The notes: generated by a model from the letters alone, not told the origin. Positions 25,725 through 35,865 are shown, numbered from the stretch's first letter. The stretch is 64,000 bases of DNA from Actinomadura rudentiformis (GCF_008923185.1 NZ_WBMT01000006.1:372001-436000); one strand, 5' to 3'. Numbers and translations are program-made.

Positions 25725-25794
25725 CTATATGTTGAAAGTGGCAGGGAGTGGAAAGCTCCTTGCCTTTTGCTTTTGTCGCCCGCTGCGCACGGGC
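25725..25794 (-). promoter_or_regulatory. rox promoter block with two upstream inverted repeats
   Basis: On the rox strand, CAACATATAGCG gives the -10-like TATAGC. Upstream lie GGCAGGGAG/CTCCTTGCC (25740-25748 and 25756-25764, one wobble pair) and GCCCG-N7-CGGGC (25778-25794). Order and orientation are as before helR. Confidence 0.6.
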
Positions 25795-25815
25795 AAGCTC
25801 TCCCCGAAGTGCCGA

Positions 25816-25845
25816 GTCACCGCCGCCGCGGAGGGCGGCGGTGAC
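25816..25845 (-). terminator. Hairpin terminator of the SDR-like gene
   Basis: A perfect 12-base stem, GTCACCGCCGCC/GGCGGCGGTGAC, with a 6-base loop, 12 bases past the SDR-like stop codon. It separates that gene from the rox promoter. Confidence 0.85.
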
Positions 25846-25856
25846 GTTCAGCGGGC

Positions 25857-26579
25857 CTACTGGCCGAAGGCGCCGACCAGGGCCTCCGCTCGGTCGCGCT
25901 TGGCGTACAGGGCCCAGAAGTTCTCGGCGAACACGTCGGGGTGGATCACCTCCGGCTCGAACCCGAGCGGCTCGGTCGCCGACATGACCGCCTGGTGTGG
26001 CACGCTGCCCTCGATCAGCGCGCCCACGTTCACGGCGCCGACGTAGACGCCCTTGTCCGCGAGTACGGCGTTGAGGTTGTGGAAGTAGTTGCGCAGTGCG
26101 GCCTGTGCCATGCCGGCGTTGCCGAGGAACGGCGTCGGGTAGATGCCGGACTGCCCCGCAGTGAACAGGATCGCGCCCTCGCCTCGTTCGACCATGTCCG
26201 GCAGGACGGCCCGGACCAGCGCGACTCCAGAGAGCAGGAAGCGGTCCAGGATCAGTTGCAGGTTGGCGGGATCGACGTCCAGTACCGACTCGATGCCTTC
26301 GCCCATGTTGCCGCCGCCCGGGCTGAACTCGGCGACGTCGATCTGACCGTACTCCTTGGTGATGGCGGCGACAGCGGCCTCGATCTGCTGGTGGTCGTAG
26401 ACGTCGGCGGTGAAGCCGGCCGCCTCGATGCCGTCTTCGGCGAGCGCCGCGACGAGGCGGTCGAGGTTCTCGGTGGTACGGGCGACGAGCGCGACGCGGA
26501 AGCCCTCGCGTCCGAAGCGGCGTGCGAGGGACAGGCCCAGAACGGGGCCGGCACCGAAGATCGCAAGAGTCTTGGGCAT
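25857..26579 (-). CDS. SDR-fold protein with altered active site
   Basis: 240 residues with a Rossmann fold: IFGAGPVLGLSLARRF replaces the usual TGxxxGIG, and VARTTENLDRL follows strand two. The normal YxxxK is missing; the region reads SGIYPTPFLGNAGMAQAALRNY, so ordinary SDR chemistry is doubtful. It is divergent from a TetR gene with three AAGTTGA-type sites between them. This pairing, and the terminator at 25816, suggest a single-gene transcript controlled by that TetR protein. Substrate unknown. Confidence 0.8.
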   Translation of the reverse strand: MPKTLAIFGAGPVLGLSLARRFGREGFRVALVARTTENLDRLVAALAEDGIEAAGFTADVYDHQQIEAAVAAITKEYGQIDVAEFSPGGGNMGEGIESVLDVDPANLQLILDRFLLSGVALVRAVLPDMVERGEGAILFTAGQSGIYPTPFLGNAGMAQAALRNYFHNLNAVLADKGVYVGAVNVGALIEGSVPHQAVMSATEPLGFEPEVIHPDVFAENFWALYAKRDRAEALVGAFGQ

Positions 26580-26609
26580 GCGAGCAGTGCTCCTTGGTGA
26601 GAAGGGAAT

Positions 26610-26670
26610 AAGTTGACTGTGGTCTCAACTTGTTCGGAGCGTATGCAGAACTTGGGAGTGCGGTCAACTT
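26610..26670. promoter_or_regulatory. Triple AAGTTGA/TCAACTT operator
   Basis: AAGTTGAC (26610), TCAACTT (26625) and GTCAACTT (26663) form two nested inverted repeats, of 7 and 8 bases, between the SDR-like gene and the TetR gene. They are well placed to repress both promoters. Confidence 0.7.
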
Positions 26671-26686
26671 AGGTAGGATCACGCTC

Positions 26687-27316
26687 ATGCCTCGTACGAA
26701 GCCGCTGAGGAAGGACGCGCAGCGCAACCGCGACCTGCTGATCAAGGCAGCCCGGGAGCTGTACGCCGCGCGCGGGCTGGACGTCTCACTCGACGAGATC
26801 GCCCGTACCGCCGGGGTCAGCAGCGGCACGCTGTACAACCACTTCCCCGACCGCACCGATCTGATCGACGCCGTCTTCGCCGACCGCGCCGCCACCGTGG
26901 TGCGGATCGCCGAGAACGCTTTGGCGATGGAGCCGTGGGAAGGCCTGGTGCACTTCCTGGAACGGGTCTGCGAGCAGCAGGCCGCCGACCGCGGCTACAA
27001 CGACCTGGTCTCCCGCCGCGTACCGCAGGCTCCACCGACCGATGAGCACCTGCGCGGGTACGAGCTGATGCAGCAGATCGTCAAGCGGGCGCGCGAGTCC
27101 GGGACCCTGCGCGACGACGTCACCCTCGAAGACCTGGCCTTCGTGACGTGGGGCACCGCCCGGACCGTCGAGGCAACAGCCGGCATCAGACCCCAGGCAT
27201 GGCGCCGCCACCTCGCCCTCATGCTCGACGGCTTCCGCACCCCCGCCCCACATCCGCTGCCGGAGCCGCCCCTACGCCCGGAGGAGCTGGTGAACGCCAT
27301 GCGCGAGTGCTCCTGA
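26687..27316 (+). CDS. TetR-family transcriptional regulator
   Basis: 209 residues. The helix-turn-helix is VSLDEIARTAGVSSGTLYNHF and the C-terminal half is a TetR_C-like helical domain ending in a proline-rich tail. ATG 26687 is preferred to the TTG at 26630, because the longer reading runs through the operator sites. It is divergent from the SDR-like gene. Its ligand is not predictable. Confidence 0.88.
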   Translation: MPRTKPLRKDAQRNRDLLIKAARELYAARGLDVSLDEIARTAGVSSGTLYNHFPDRTDLIDAVFADRAATVVRIAENALAMEPWEGLVHFLERVCEQQAADRGYNDLVSRRVPQAPPTDEHLRGYELMQQIVKRARESGTLRDDVTLEDLAFVTWGTARTVEATAGIRPQAWRRHLALMLDGFRTPAPHPLPEPPLRPEELVNAMRECS

Positions 27317-27762
27317 CACCTCTCCTAGGCCAACACGCGATGCCGCCCCGTCCGCTGGGGTGTTTGGTGGACACCCCGCGTAGATCCCCGCCGGGATGAG
27401 GAACTGAGCTCGTCCAAGGAACGCGTTGATGGCATCGGCGTCGCTCATGGGTGGTGACCATCGGGCCAACGGCGGCCGTCCCTGGGCAGTGCCTCAGACC
27501 GTTTCGGCGTCCAGCTCCTGTTCCGGAACGTGACAGCCCGGCGCCCGGCCGGAAAGGTCGTGATCGAGAGGGGGACGGCCATGGAGAGGGGCCGGTGAGG
27601 TGGCGCGGGCGCGCTTCGGGCCGTTACGTGCGGGAACGGCTACCGAGCGTTCGCGTATGAAGGCGCCGATGGTTACTCCGGCGCTTGGGCGCTCCGGCGG
27701 CAAGCCAACAAGGCGACCGCAACGCCCGCGCCACCACGCCGCTACGCAACAGCGGCCGCGCC
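27317..27762. other. Non-coding stretch before IS481 relic
   Basis: No gene is supported in these 446 bases. Short open frames exist on both strands, but none shows a domain or a ribosome site. The last part, just before 27763, could be degraded N-terminal IS481 transposase sequence (GRAMIDH follows it). Confidence 0.5.
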
Positions 27763-28310
27763 ATGATCGACCACAGCTACCTGCACACCGCCATCGACGA
27801 CCACCCCCGCCCGGCCCACCTCCAAATCCTCGCCGACGAACGAAGAGAAACCGCCGCCGCGTTCTGCAGTCACGCCCACCAGTTCTTCACCGACGCAGGC
27901 ATCACCGTCGCCGCGTTTTGACCGACAATGGCGCCTGCTACCACTACACACCCTGGCCCGATGCTCTGCGCCCGCGATCACATCACCCACAAACGCCAAC
28001 AGCAAGGTTGATTGCTACCACCGCACACTGACCAACGACGTGCGCACGCACGCCTCTACACCAGCGAATCGAACGCCGCACCGCAGGCATCATGTCGTGG
28101 CCCCTGTGTCACGCCACACGTCGAAACGACGCGGCGAGTAGACGGTGATGTTGAAACAGGCGCGGGCCAGCCGCGTGTGCAGCGGCAGCAGGCCTTCGAC
28201 GATCACGAAGTCCCGTGGCTCGACCACAGCCACCACCGCGGCCCACACCGCACTACATAGACAACGACCCGCCAGCCGCGTTCCAAACCGCTGGGGTCAG
28301 TACACCTAGC
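27763..28310 (+). pseudogene. IS481-family transposase relic, frameshifted
   Basis: Pieces of a DDE transposase appear in shifting frames: IDHSYLHTAIDDHPR (first catalytic Asp region), ADERRETAAAF, GITVA, then after a frameshift RVLTDNGACY (second catalytic Asp), HKRQQQG, RLYTSES, and WLDHSHHRGPHRT near the end. The N-terminus, the DDE glutamate part and an intact frame are lost. Between RLYTSES and WLDHSHHRG a foreign fragment is inserted on the opposite strand. The adjoining alpha/beta hydrolase ends at 28306, so the relic's tail abuts it. Confidence 0.8.
28090..28224 (-). pseudogene. Phosphoribulokinase fragment inside the IS481 relic
   Basis: Read on the minus strand, 44 codons without a stop give RDFVIVEGLLPLHTRLARAC followed by FNITVY. 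This is the pattern around the substrate-binding loop of phosphoribulokinases (VIVEGL.PLH...R...D..VY). After VY the similarity fades. The flanks on both sides are IS481 sequence. It is a gene scrap with no start of its own, and no Calvin-cycle gene is in the window. Confidence 0.6.
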
Positions 28311-29103
28311 TCGCAGCCGTGAGGTGGCGTCGGAACCACTTGGTCAGGCTGGCGTCCACCTTGCGGGCCGGTGGCAGCTGCGGCGCGGGCTCGATGCCGG
28401 GCTCGTCGGCGAGCGGATGCGCCAGCCCGGGGATCGACACCAGTTCAGACCGTTCCCCCAATGCGTCGACAAGGTCGACCGCGTCGGTGCGCAGCGCCGG
28501 ATGATCCACCTCGCCGCTGACGACCAGCAGCGGCGCCCGCGCAGCAAGGGCGTCCGCCTTGGCGACGAAGTCCAGGCTGTCGACGGCCTTCTCAGACTCG
28601 GCGTCATACGGGTAGTCGCCTGGGAACAGGTCCACGACGGAACGTAGCCGGATGGCGCCGTTCACGACGGCGCCGGCGAAGACCGGTATCTCGGTGTCCG
28701 CGAGAATCCGCAGCGCGACGGCACCGCCCAGGGAACCACCGAGCACTCCGATCGGGCCGTCATCGACCGGCAGTTGGGCGCGGATCGACGCCAGCGCGGC
28801 CGGGAATTCCTCGGTCGCCTGCTGGACGAAGGGGTACAGAAACGACATCAACGGGTCCTTGCGTATCAGCTCCCCGATGGCGTCGATGCTGCCGTCGACC
28901 ATGCGTTCCCCGCACATCGGCATACCGAGATGCACCCGCCACGCGGGCAGGTCGTTCATCGGCAACGCGGCAGCGAACGCAGCGTTCGACCGCGGCGCGT
29001 CCAGCATGTGCCAGGTGACGATCAGGGGCGCGGCGGTGTCGCCGGCCGGCGGCAGTGCGGTGAACGGCACGCCGGCGGCCGTTCCCGTGATTGGTGAGTC
29101 CAT
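28306..29103 (-). CDS. Alpha/beta hydrolase (dienelactone-hydrolase-like)
   Basis: 265 residues. The nucleophile elbow is GVLGGSLGGAVAL, with the serine in GGSLGG. The acid is probably the Asp in VVSGEVDHPAL and the histidine is in PGLAHPLADEP, giving the normal Ser-Asp-His order. No signal peptide is visible. ATG 29103 is preferred to the earlier codon at 29112. It is isolated between insertion-element relics. The exact ester or lactone substrate is unknown. Confidence 0.85.
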   Translation of the reverse strand: MDSPITGTAAGVPFTALPPAGDTAAPLIVTWHMLDAPRSNAAFAAALPMNDLPAWRVHLGMPMCGERMVDGSIDAIGELIRKDPLMSFLYPFVQQATEEFPAALASIRAQLPVDDGPIGVLGGSLGGAVALRILADTEIPVFAGAVVNGAIRLRSVVDLFPGDYPYDAESEKAVDSLDFVAKADALAARAPLLVVSGEVDHPALRTDAVDLVDALGERSELVSIPGLAHPLADEPGIEPAPQLPPARKVDASLTKWFRRHLTAAS

Positions 29104-29370
29104 GCGCCCCACGGTAGTTCTGTGGCACCGTGCCTGGAATCAGTTGCGCCACCGGCGGAATCAGCGCGGCAGTCGACCGGATTTTCGCGTGCAGGCCGGA
29201 CAGTGGATCGCCGTTCAGCCCCAAGGAAGGCCCTCCACTCGGGTCCGTGCGACCAGCCCCAAGTAGCTGTGCGTAGTTTCGGTGACTGATCGTGATGACG
29301 TCGAATGGCCCGTGGCGGCCCAGGACTTCTCTGGCTACGGCGAGGGGAAGGTAGGCGTGGGTGCCGTGGT

Positions 29371-29538
29371 CTACCTGGGCCCTTCTGGGCCGTGGATGGT
29401 GGAGCGGCCGACGCTGTATTCGGTGGCCAGGTCCGCCAAGGAGACCTCGCCTTCGGCGTAGCGGCGGCGGATGGAGCGGTGCGCGGGTGCGGGGAGTTTG
29501 GGCTGCTTGCCCTTGAGCTTGCGCGCGAAAAGTCTCAT
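29371..29538 (-). pseudogene. Serine recombinase/resolvase C-terminal fragment
   Basis: A 55-codon frame holds KLKGKQPKLPAPAHRSIRRR and EVSLADLATEYSVGRSTIH. This is the hinge and C-terminal helix-turn-helix of Hin/resolvase-type recombinases (pattern R..Y..GE.S...LA..Y.VGR.TI). The catalytic N-terminal domain is missing. It stands with a Tn3-type transposase fragment and probably came from the same transposon. Confidence 0.75.
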
Positions 29539-29569
29539 TTGGTGTCGCAGAGACCCATCATGCTGAGCG

Positions 29570-29863
29570 TCAGCCGCCTGGGTCGTCGTCGCCTAGGCCG
29601 AATTCGACCCTGCCCCCACTGCCAGCCTCCCGATCCGAAGATCCGAACATCAGCTGGACCAGGCCACCGAGGGCACCGAGGCCAAGGAAGAAATAGATGA
29701 CTCCGCCCCAGACGCGTTCGACAGTGCCGCCCGCGTTCTCGTGACCAGTAATGATCATCCATTCCGACCGGACGACCAAGCCCAGGAAGGCGACGACGAT
29801 GATGACGCCGATCAGCTCGCCGACCACGGCCCCATGATTCGGCCGCCCTCCGCGTCTGCCCAT
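29570..29863 (-). CDS. Small two-TM membrane protein, unknown
   Basis: About 97 residues with two clear hydrophobic segments (GVIIVVAFLGLVV and VIYFFLGLGALGGLVQLM) separated by a short polar loop. The C-terminal tail is Gly/Asp-rich. A GTG start at 29929 would add 22 residues; ATG 29863 is preferred. No family is recognised. It lies between resolvase and transposase relics, so it may be a passenger of the old transposon. Confidence 0.45.
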   Translation of the reverse strand: MGRRGGRPNHGAVVGELIGVIIVVAFLGLVVRSEWMIITGHENAGGTVERVWGGVIYFFLGLGALGGLVQLMFGSSDREAGSGGRVEFGLGDDDPGG

Positions 29864-29969
29864 TTCGACCGTCCAGATGCGAGCAATGATCGGCCCGGCG
29901 AAGCGCCCACCATCCTGATAATCCCCCACCTAACAAGATCATCACAGTCCGGGTTTCGGCATCGAACCA

Positions 29970-30425
29970 CCAGCAACCCGAAGCCACCACTCGCGCCACC
30001 TCGCCGCTGGTCGGCGGCTCGACCTTCTCGCTACGGCACCGCTCTCGCAACGCCGCGGCCAACCGCTCCCGGCTGGTCTCGGTCGGGCACATCTCCTCCG
30101 CCAGCCACCGCGCACACCGATCCTCATTGGCCTCGGTCGGCGGCCGCGTGCCGTACGCCTTGCGGATCTGCGCCCGGTGATACTTGATCGTCCGACCGCG
30201 CCAGGAGTACTTGGCGAACGACGCCGGATCGACCTCCACCAGCGATGCCACGTACTCGACCGCGACCTGCGGAACCTCCTCCGGATACACCGGGAACCGG
30301 CCCTCGCTCTCACAGAACTTCAACATCACGCTGAAGCCCAGCTGAGTCGCCCCCGCCTTGTTCGCGATCAGCTCCCAGTCAGCCTTGACCAGCGTCCACA
30401 CACTGATCAACTCGTCCGGCTCCTA
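29970..30425 (-). pseudogene. Tn3-family transposase N-terminal relic
   Basis: About 150 codons match the DUF4158 N-terminal domain of Tn3 transposases: DELISVWTLVKADWELIANK, GATQLGFSVMLKF, GRFPVYPEEVP, WRGRTIKYHRAQIRKAYG and CRSEKVEPPTSGEV. An in-frame stop at about 30422 removes the true start, and the large catalytic region is absent. It is a broken end of an element some 3 kb long when intact. Confidence 0.85.
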
Positions 30426-30879
30426 CTCGGTCCGCGCCCTCAGCACCCCTCGCGATCAGCGACCACCGATAGATCACCAAGCACCATCAAGCACCGGAAA
30501 CTTCTACCGACCGATATGCCTACTTGAGATCGCTGCGTAGCGATATCGAAAGGAGACATGGCGCTACCTTGCCCCGCCGTAGCTTCGGGAGATCCGGGCC
30601 CCTTGCTGGAGTCCCGCTCAACGGCCAGTAGCTCCGGGGAGATCAGCGCATCATCGACAGCGGGGCGCAGACAGGCTCATCATGGCGAACGTCGTCACTG
30701 CCCGCAGGAAGGTCGCCGTAGCGATGCTGCAGGGTGGCTCCCCCTCCCCGACCTCTCCCCGGACGTGACGGCTCCGGGGACCGGCGCGGCGGTGCCAACG
30801 TGAACGCGGCGGATCCGGCTACCACGCCGTCCGCCCTCAGCTTCTGCAAACAGACATTGTCGTAAGTTAGCCTGCCGTG
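30426..30879. other. No clear gene between Tn3 relic and coiled-coil gene
   Basis: A short frame at 30558-30803 on the plus strand has a good AAAGGAG site but low-complexity coding (81 residues rich in Ser, Gly, Pro) and no recognisable domain. A GAT-rich dyad, GATCGCTGCGTAGCGATATC, lies just before it at about 30527. Nothing else is supported. Confidence 0.35.
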
Positions 30880-30922
30880 TTTTCTGGAACTTCTTATTTT
30901 CTGGAAATAGAAATCCAGAAAA
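30880..30922. promoter_or_regulatory. AT-rich direct and inverted repeats before coiled-coil gene
   Basis: TTTTCTGGAA occurs at 30880 and 30897, and TTTTCTGGA (30897-30905) is mirrored by TCCAGAAAA (30914-30922) around 8 bases. The block ends seven bases before the GTG start, in an AT-rich pocket. It is a strong candidate for autoregulation by the following DNA-binding-type protein. Confidence 0.65.
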
Positions 30923-30928
30923 GCTAGC

Positions 30929-32347
30929 GTGTACCGCGTGAACGACGTTGAGACTGAGGAGCGGGTCGACGAGCGGCCTTGCCGGTTCTGTGGCCGTCCG
31001 GTGCCGCAGCGCGCGGGGCGCGGACGGCCGCGGGAGTACTGCCTGCACGGCGACTGCCAGGCACGGGCGAAGCGGGAGCGTGAACTGAGACGCTCCACTC
31101 CGGGGCTGGAAGGTGCACTGGCGCGGGCGGAGGATCTGTACGAGCGGATGGAACAGGGGCTGACCGCCGCACTCGCTCCCCTGGCCCAGGCGCTGGACGC
31201 CGAACTGTCACCGCGTGGTGTCGAGGCCCAGATCACCGCGATGCGAGCCGAGTCGCAGGCGCAGGTCGCGGCGGCCCTGGCGGAACGAGAAGAGGCCACC
31301 GAGCGAGCCGTACGAGCCGAGAAGGACCTCGAAAAGGCCAAGGAGCAGGCACGGGCGGCACGGCAGCGTGCTCAGGAAGCCGAACGGCAGCGTGACGACG
31401 CGATCGAGGAGTCCGGGCGTGCGCGTGCCGAGGCCGAGGCCGCGGTGGCAAGTGCGAGGGACGAGGCAGAACGCGCGATCGCGGCGGTTCGGGAGGAGGC
31501 TGCAGCTCGAATCGAGCAGGCGCGGACCGAAACCGAGAACGCGCGTGCGGACGCCTGGAACGCCCGGCGGGCTGAGGCGGCTGCGGCCGAGGAGGCGGCA
31601 AAGGCACGGGGCGAGTTGGAGCGCGCGCGTGCAGACGCTCAGGAAGCGCGGCGAGCCGAGGCAGCGGCCGTCGAAGAGGCGGAGAAGGCGCGCGCTGAGG
31701 CGGAGAACGTGCGTGCGGAGGCACGGCGGGCTGAGGCGGCCGCGGCCGAGGAGGCGGCCAAGGCACGCGCCGAAACGGAACGCGCGCTCACAGACGCCCA
31801 GGAGGCGCGGCGAGCCGAGGCAGCGGCGGTCGAGGAGGTCGGCAAAGCGCGAGGCGAGTTGAAGAGTGCGCTTGCAGACGCTCAGGAGGCGCGGCGGGCT
31901 GAGGCGGCCGCGGTCGAAGAGGCGGACAGGGCACGTGCCGAGATGGAGAAGGTACGAGAGGCGGCTGCTGCCGCTGGACAGGAACGAGCAGCGGCAGACG
32001 CTCGCGCGCAGGCGGCCGAGGAGTCACGCGAACGGGCCGAGATGCGCATGCGGGAGGCTGAGGAGAAGGCCGTTGCGCGGGATGCGGCCCGGGCGGAGGC
32101 CGAGAAGACGCGGCAGGAGGCCGTCGCGCGGGCGGAGGCGGTGAAGGGAGAGAGCGCTGACTTGCGCGCTCAGGTCGAACGGCTCCGGGGAGAGCTGGCC
32201 GAGGTCCGGGTTGAGCTGCGTGCGGAGCAGGCTCGCAACGGGGAACTCGCCCGGGAACGTGACGCGGCCCGGGATGAGGCGTCCGCCCAGCGGGAACGGG
32301 CGGTGGCTGCGGAGCTGCGCACGGCTCGCGACGGGGAGCCGGACTGA
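30929..32347 (+). CDS. Zinc-finger plus long Ala/Glu coiled-coil protein (KfrA-like layout)
   Basis: 472 residues, GTG start, with no clear ribosome site. Residues 18-43 hold CRFC...CLHGDC, giving C18, C21, C38 and C43 with a basic loop RAGRGRPRE, a probable zinc-binding and DNA-contacting head. From about residue 60 to 465 the chain is almost continuous Ala/Glu/Arg heptads, a very long coiled coil. Residues 212-348 are five tandem copies of a 28-residue unit beginning ARRAEAAA. A DNA-binding head with a rod-like tail recalls plasmid KfrA-type autoregulators and partition accessories, but sequence identity is not claimed. It sits among transposon relics, with an inverted repeat just upstream that it may bind. 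Confidence 0.7.
   Translation: MYRVNDVETEERVDERPCRFCGRPVPQRAGRGRPREYCLHGDCQARAKRERELRRSTPGLEGALARAEDLYERMEQGLTAALAPLAQALDAELSPRGVEAQITAMRAESQAQVAAALAEREEATERAVRAEKDLEKAKEQARAARQRAQEAERQRDDAIEESGRARAEAEAAVASARDEAERAIAAVREEAAARIEQARTETENARADAWNARRAEAAAAEEAAKARGELERARADAQEARRAEAAAVEEAEKARAEAENVRAEARRAEAAAAEEAAKARAETERALTDAQEARRAEAAAVEEVGKARGELKSALADAQEARRAEAAAVEEADRARAEMEKVREAAAAAGQERAAADARAQAAEESRERAEMRMREAEEKAVARDAARAEAEKTRQEAVARAEAVKGESADLRAQVERLRGELAEVRVELRAEQARNGELARERDAARDEASAQRERAVAAELRTARDGEPD
31562..31972 (+). repeat. Five in-frame ~84-bp repeats in the coiled coil
   Basis: Units of 28, 25, 28, 28 and 28 codons each start ARRAEAAA and keep the heptad register (28 = four heptads; the 25-codon unit breaks it once). 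They arose by tandem duplication and are likely to vary in number between strains. Confidence 0.85.
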
Positions 32348-32807
32348 TCCACGTTGTGACAGAGGGCCGTCAAACCGGCGCGGGTCATGGGCTGGCGTCT
32401 CTGGGTGCCGTTGACGGACGTGTCACTGGCCGCACACGGGCTCGTGGAAGATCGCCGCGTGCCGGTGCCGGGAATCCTCGGGTATGGACTACGGCGGACG
32501 TGGGGCCGCACCGAGGCGCTGTACCACAGAAACATGTGGCCTGTCTGGTCGCCGAAATCGTGCCTCCGCAGGTCAGCATGACCGGGAACCAATCCGGTCT
32601 CCGGCCCGGCACGGTCATCCACAGCCGAAACCTCGATCTCAGGTCGCGCTGCCCGTCTGGAGGACGCGGCCCGTTCCTGCTGTATTCGGGCGGCACCGCG
32701 GTATCAGCGAGCAGGGACCGATGGGGCGACGGCCCGGACCATTCCGGTGAAGATCTTTTTAGGTGGATGTAGAGAGCGGGGACGTCAGATCCGACCTCTG
32801 GCATGAG
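32348..32807. other. Gene-free stretch
   Basis: Nothing with coding support is seen in these 460 bases. Open frames on both strands lack ribosome sites and domains. It may be the eroded remains of DNA between the coiled-coil gene and the chimeric VOC gene. Confidence 0.4.
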
Positions 32808-32827
32808 GCGCCCCCGGCCGGGGGCGC
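32808..32827. terminator. 20-bp perfect palindrome before chimeric gene
   Basis: GCGCCCCC-GGCC-GGGGGCGC is a complete palindrome a few bases before the GAGGAGGAG ribosome site of the next gene. It could be an upstream terminator or an RNA hairpin beside the ribosome site. Confidence 0.5.
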
Positions 32828-32845
32828 GACGAGGAGGAGTGGAAC

Positions 32846-33502
32846 ATGGGCGATCCGGTGGTGCACTTCGAGATCATCGGGAGTGATCCGGCGCGGCTTC
32901 GTGAGTACTACGGCGCGCTGTTCGGGTGGCAGTTCCAGGTGGGCGACGCGGTGACAGAGGACGTCATGCTCCTCATCGACGCCCGTCGCCCGGCCCGTAC
33001 CGGAGCCGACGGCGCCCTCATCCCGCTCGCCGAGCAGGACCGCACCCGGTGGGACCGGGCGTCCATCGAGGAGGGCATCGACCTGATCACCCGCACGCTC
33101 CCCCGCGCCCGGCTCGGTCCCTACCAGCTCCAGGCGGCCATCGCCGCCGTGCACGCGGAGGCCGCGCACGCCGGTGACACCGACTGGCCCCAGATCGTCG
33201 CGCTCTACCAGCTGCTCGAACGCATGGACACCAACCCGGTCGTCACGCTCAACCACGCCGTCGCGGTCGCGATGGTGAACGGCCCGCACGCCGGTCTCGC
33301 CCTCCTCGCACCGCTGGACGCCGATGAACGGATGTCCGGCCATCACCGGCTCCACGCCGTACGGGCGCATCTGCTGGAAATGGCAGGTGACGAGGAGGGC
33401 GCCCGATCGAGCTACCGGACAGCCGCGCGCCTGACCACCAGCCTCCCCGAGCAGCGCTACCTGCATGGCCGAGCCGCCCGCCTCGCCCCACCAGGCCCGT
33501 AG
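32846..33502 (+). CDS. In-frame chimera: VOC N-terminus fused to ECF42 sigma C-terminal domain
   Basis: 218 residues with a good GGAGGAG site. Residues 1 to about 35 are the start of a VOC protein (VVHFEIIGSDPARLREYYGALFGWQF). From about residue 37 on it matches the C-terminal extension of ECF42-type sigma factors: EDVMLLIDARRPARTGADG, EQDRTRWDRASIEEG, YQLQAAIAAVHAEA, DTDWPQIVALYQLLERM, NPVVTLNHAVAVA and AHLLEMAGDEEGA. Sigma regions 2 and 4 are gone, so it cannot act as a sigma factor. In intact loci VOC or DGPF genes precede ECF42 genes, so a deletion probably joined the two. It may be dead or may keep a TPR-like binding role. Confidence 0.75.
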   Translation: MGDPVVHFEIIGSDPARLREYYGALFGWQFQVGDAVTEDVMLLIDARRPARTGADGALIPLAEQDRTRWDRASIEEGIDLITRTLPRARLGPYQLQAAIAAVHAEAAHAGDTDWPQIVALYQLLERMDTNPVVTLNHAVAVAMVNGPHAGLALLAPLDADERMSGHHRLHAVRAHLLEMAGDEEGARSSYRTAARLTTSLPEQRYLHGRAARLAPPGP

Positions 33503-33802
33503 CCCGGCCTGGACCTCCCCCGAAGCCGCAGAGGCGCGCTCGTTCTGGAGGCTCGGCCGTGCGATGTTCACCGACGAGTCGTCCAGCACCTGCAGTGGCC
33601 GGACTCGTCGCGATCACCAGCGGCGCGGACCATCTCCCTGCCGACATGCCAGGGGTCGGGGATTGGGTGTATCGCGGGCGTATCGAAAGCGCATACGCCA
33701 CTGCAACAATCCTCCGTTTTCAATGGAGGCGCGGACCACAGCGGTCCGTGCCGAGGTCATGGTGCCCCGGTTTCGGAAGGTGAGCACGAGAAGGAGAAAG
33801 CC
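33503..33802. other. Intergenic region with short inverted repeats
   Basis: No gene is supported. GGCGTAT (33677-33683) and ATACGCC (33693-33699) form a 7-base inverted repeat. CCTCC/GGAGG and GGACC/GGTCC dyads follow before the next GTG start, so the region probably holds a promoter with control sites. Confidence 0.4.
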
Positions 33803-33985
33803 GTGGTTGATGACGGTGAACGGGACCGGCGTTCGCTGTTGCGGGGTGCCGCCGTGGTGGCCGGTGCCGCCGCGACCACACCGCTGCTGGGCAAGGCGGC
33901 CACGGCGCGAGCCGACGCCGGTGACGCGGACGCGTTCGCGGACGAGGGCCCGCTCGGCGCGCGCGTTCGTCAAACGACCGCTTGA
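33803..33985 (+). pseudogene. Truncated Tat-exported protein (signal peptide only)
   Basis: GTG start with AGAAGGAGAAAG upstream. Residues 8-30 form a twin-arginine signal: RDRRSLLRGAAVVAGAA, with the RRxLL pattern and a hydrophobic core. About 25 residues of mature protein follow, and then the frame ends. No domain can be recognised in what follows in any frame, so the rest of the gene appears to have been lost. Confidence 0.5.
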
Positions 33986-34169
33986 CGAACGCGCGGACGC
34001 CTGCGCCGATCCACCTCGCGGTGCTCTTCCGCCGTCTTCCGCTCGGAGGCTAACCCTCCTCGCAGGGCGACCCTGGCGGCAGAGCACCACGGCTGATGCT
34101 GCCTCCAGCCTTCCGATGGTCAGTCGCTACTGGCCGTTCTCACGGGCCTTTTCGGTTGCTCAGGCGAAA

Positions 34170-35826
<1,657 letters not shown>

Positions 35827-35865
35827 GGGTCTCACCTCCTCGGGCGGTGTCACGGTCAGCTGCAA

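Noticed and set aside
32387..32581. 64-residue frame in the gene-free stretch
   Set aside because: No ribosome site and no recognisable domain.
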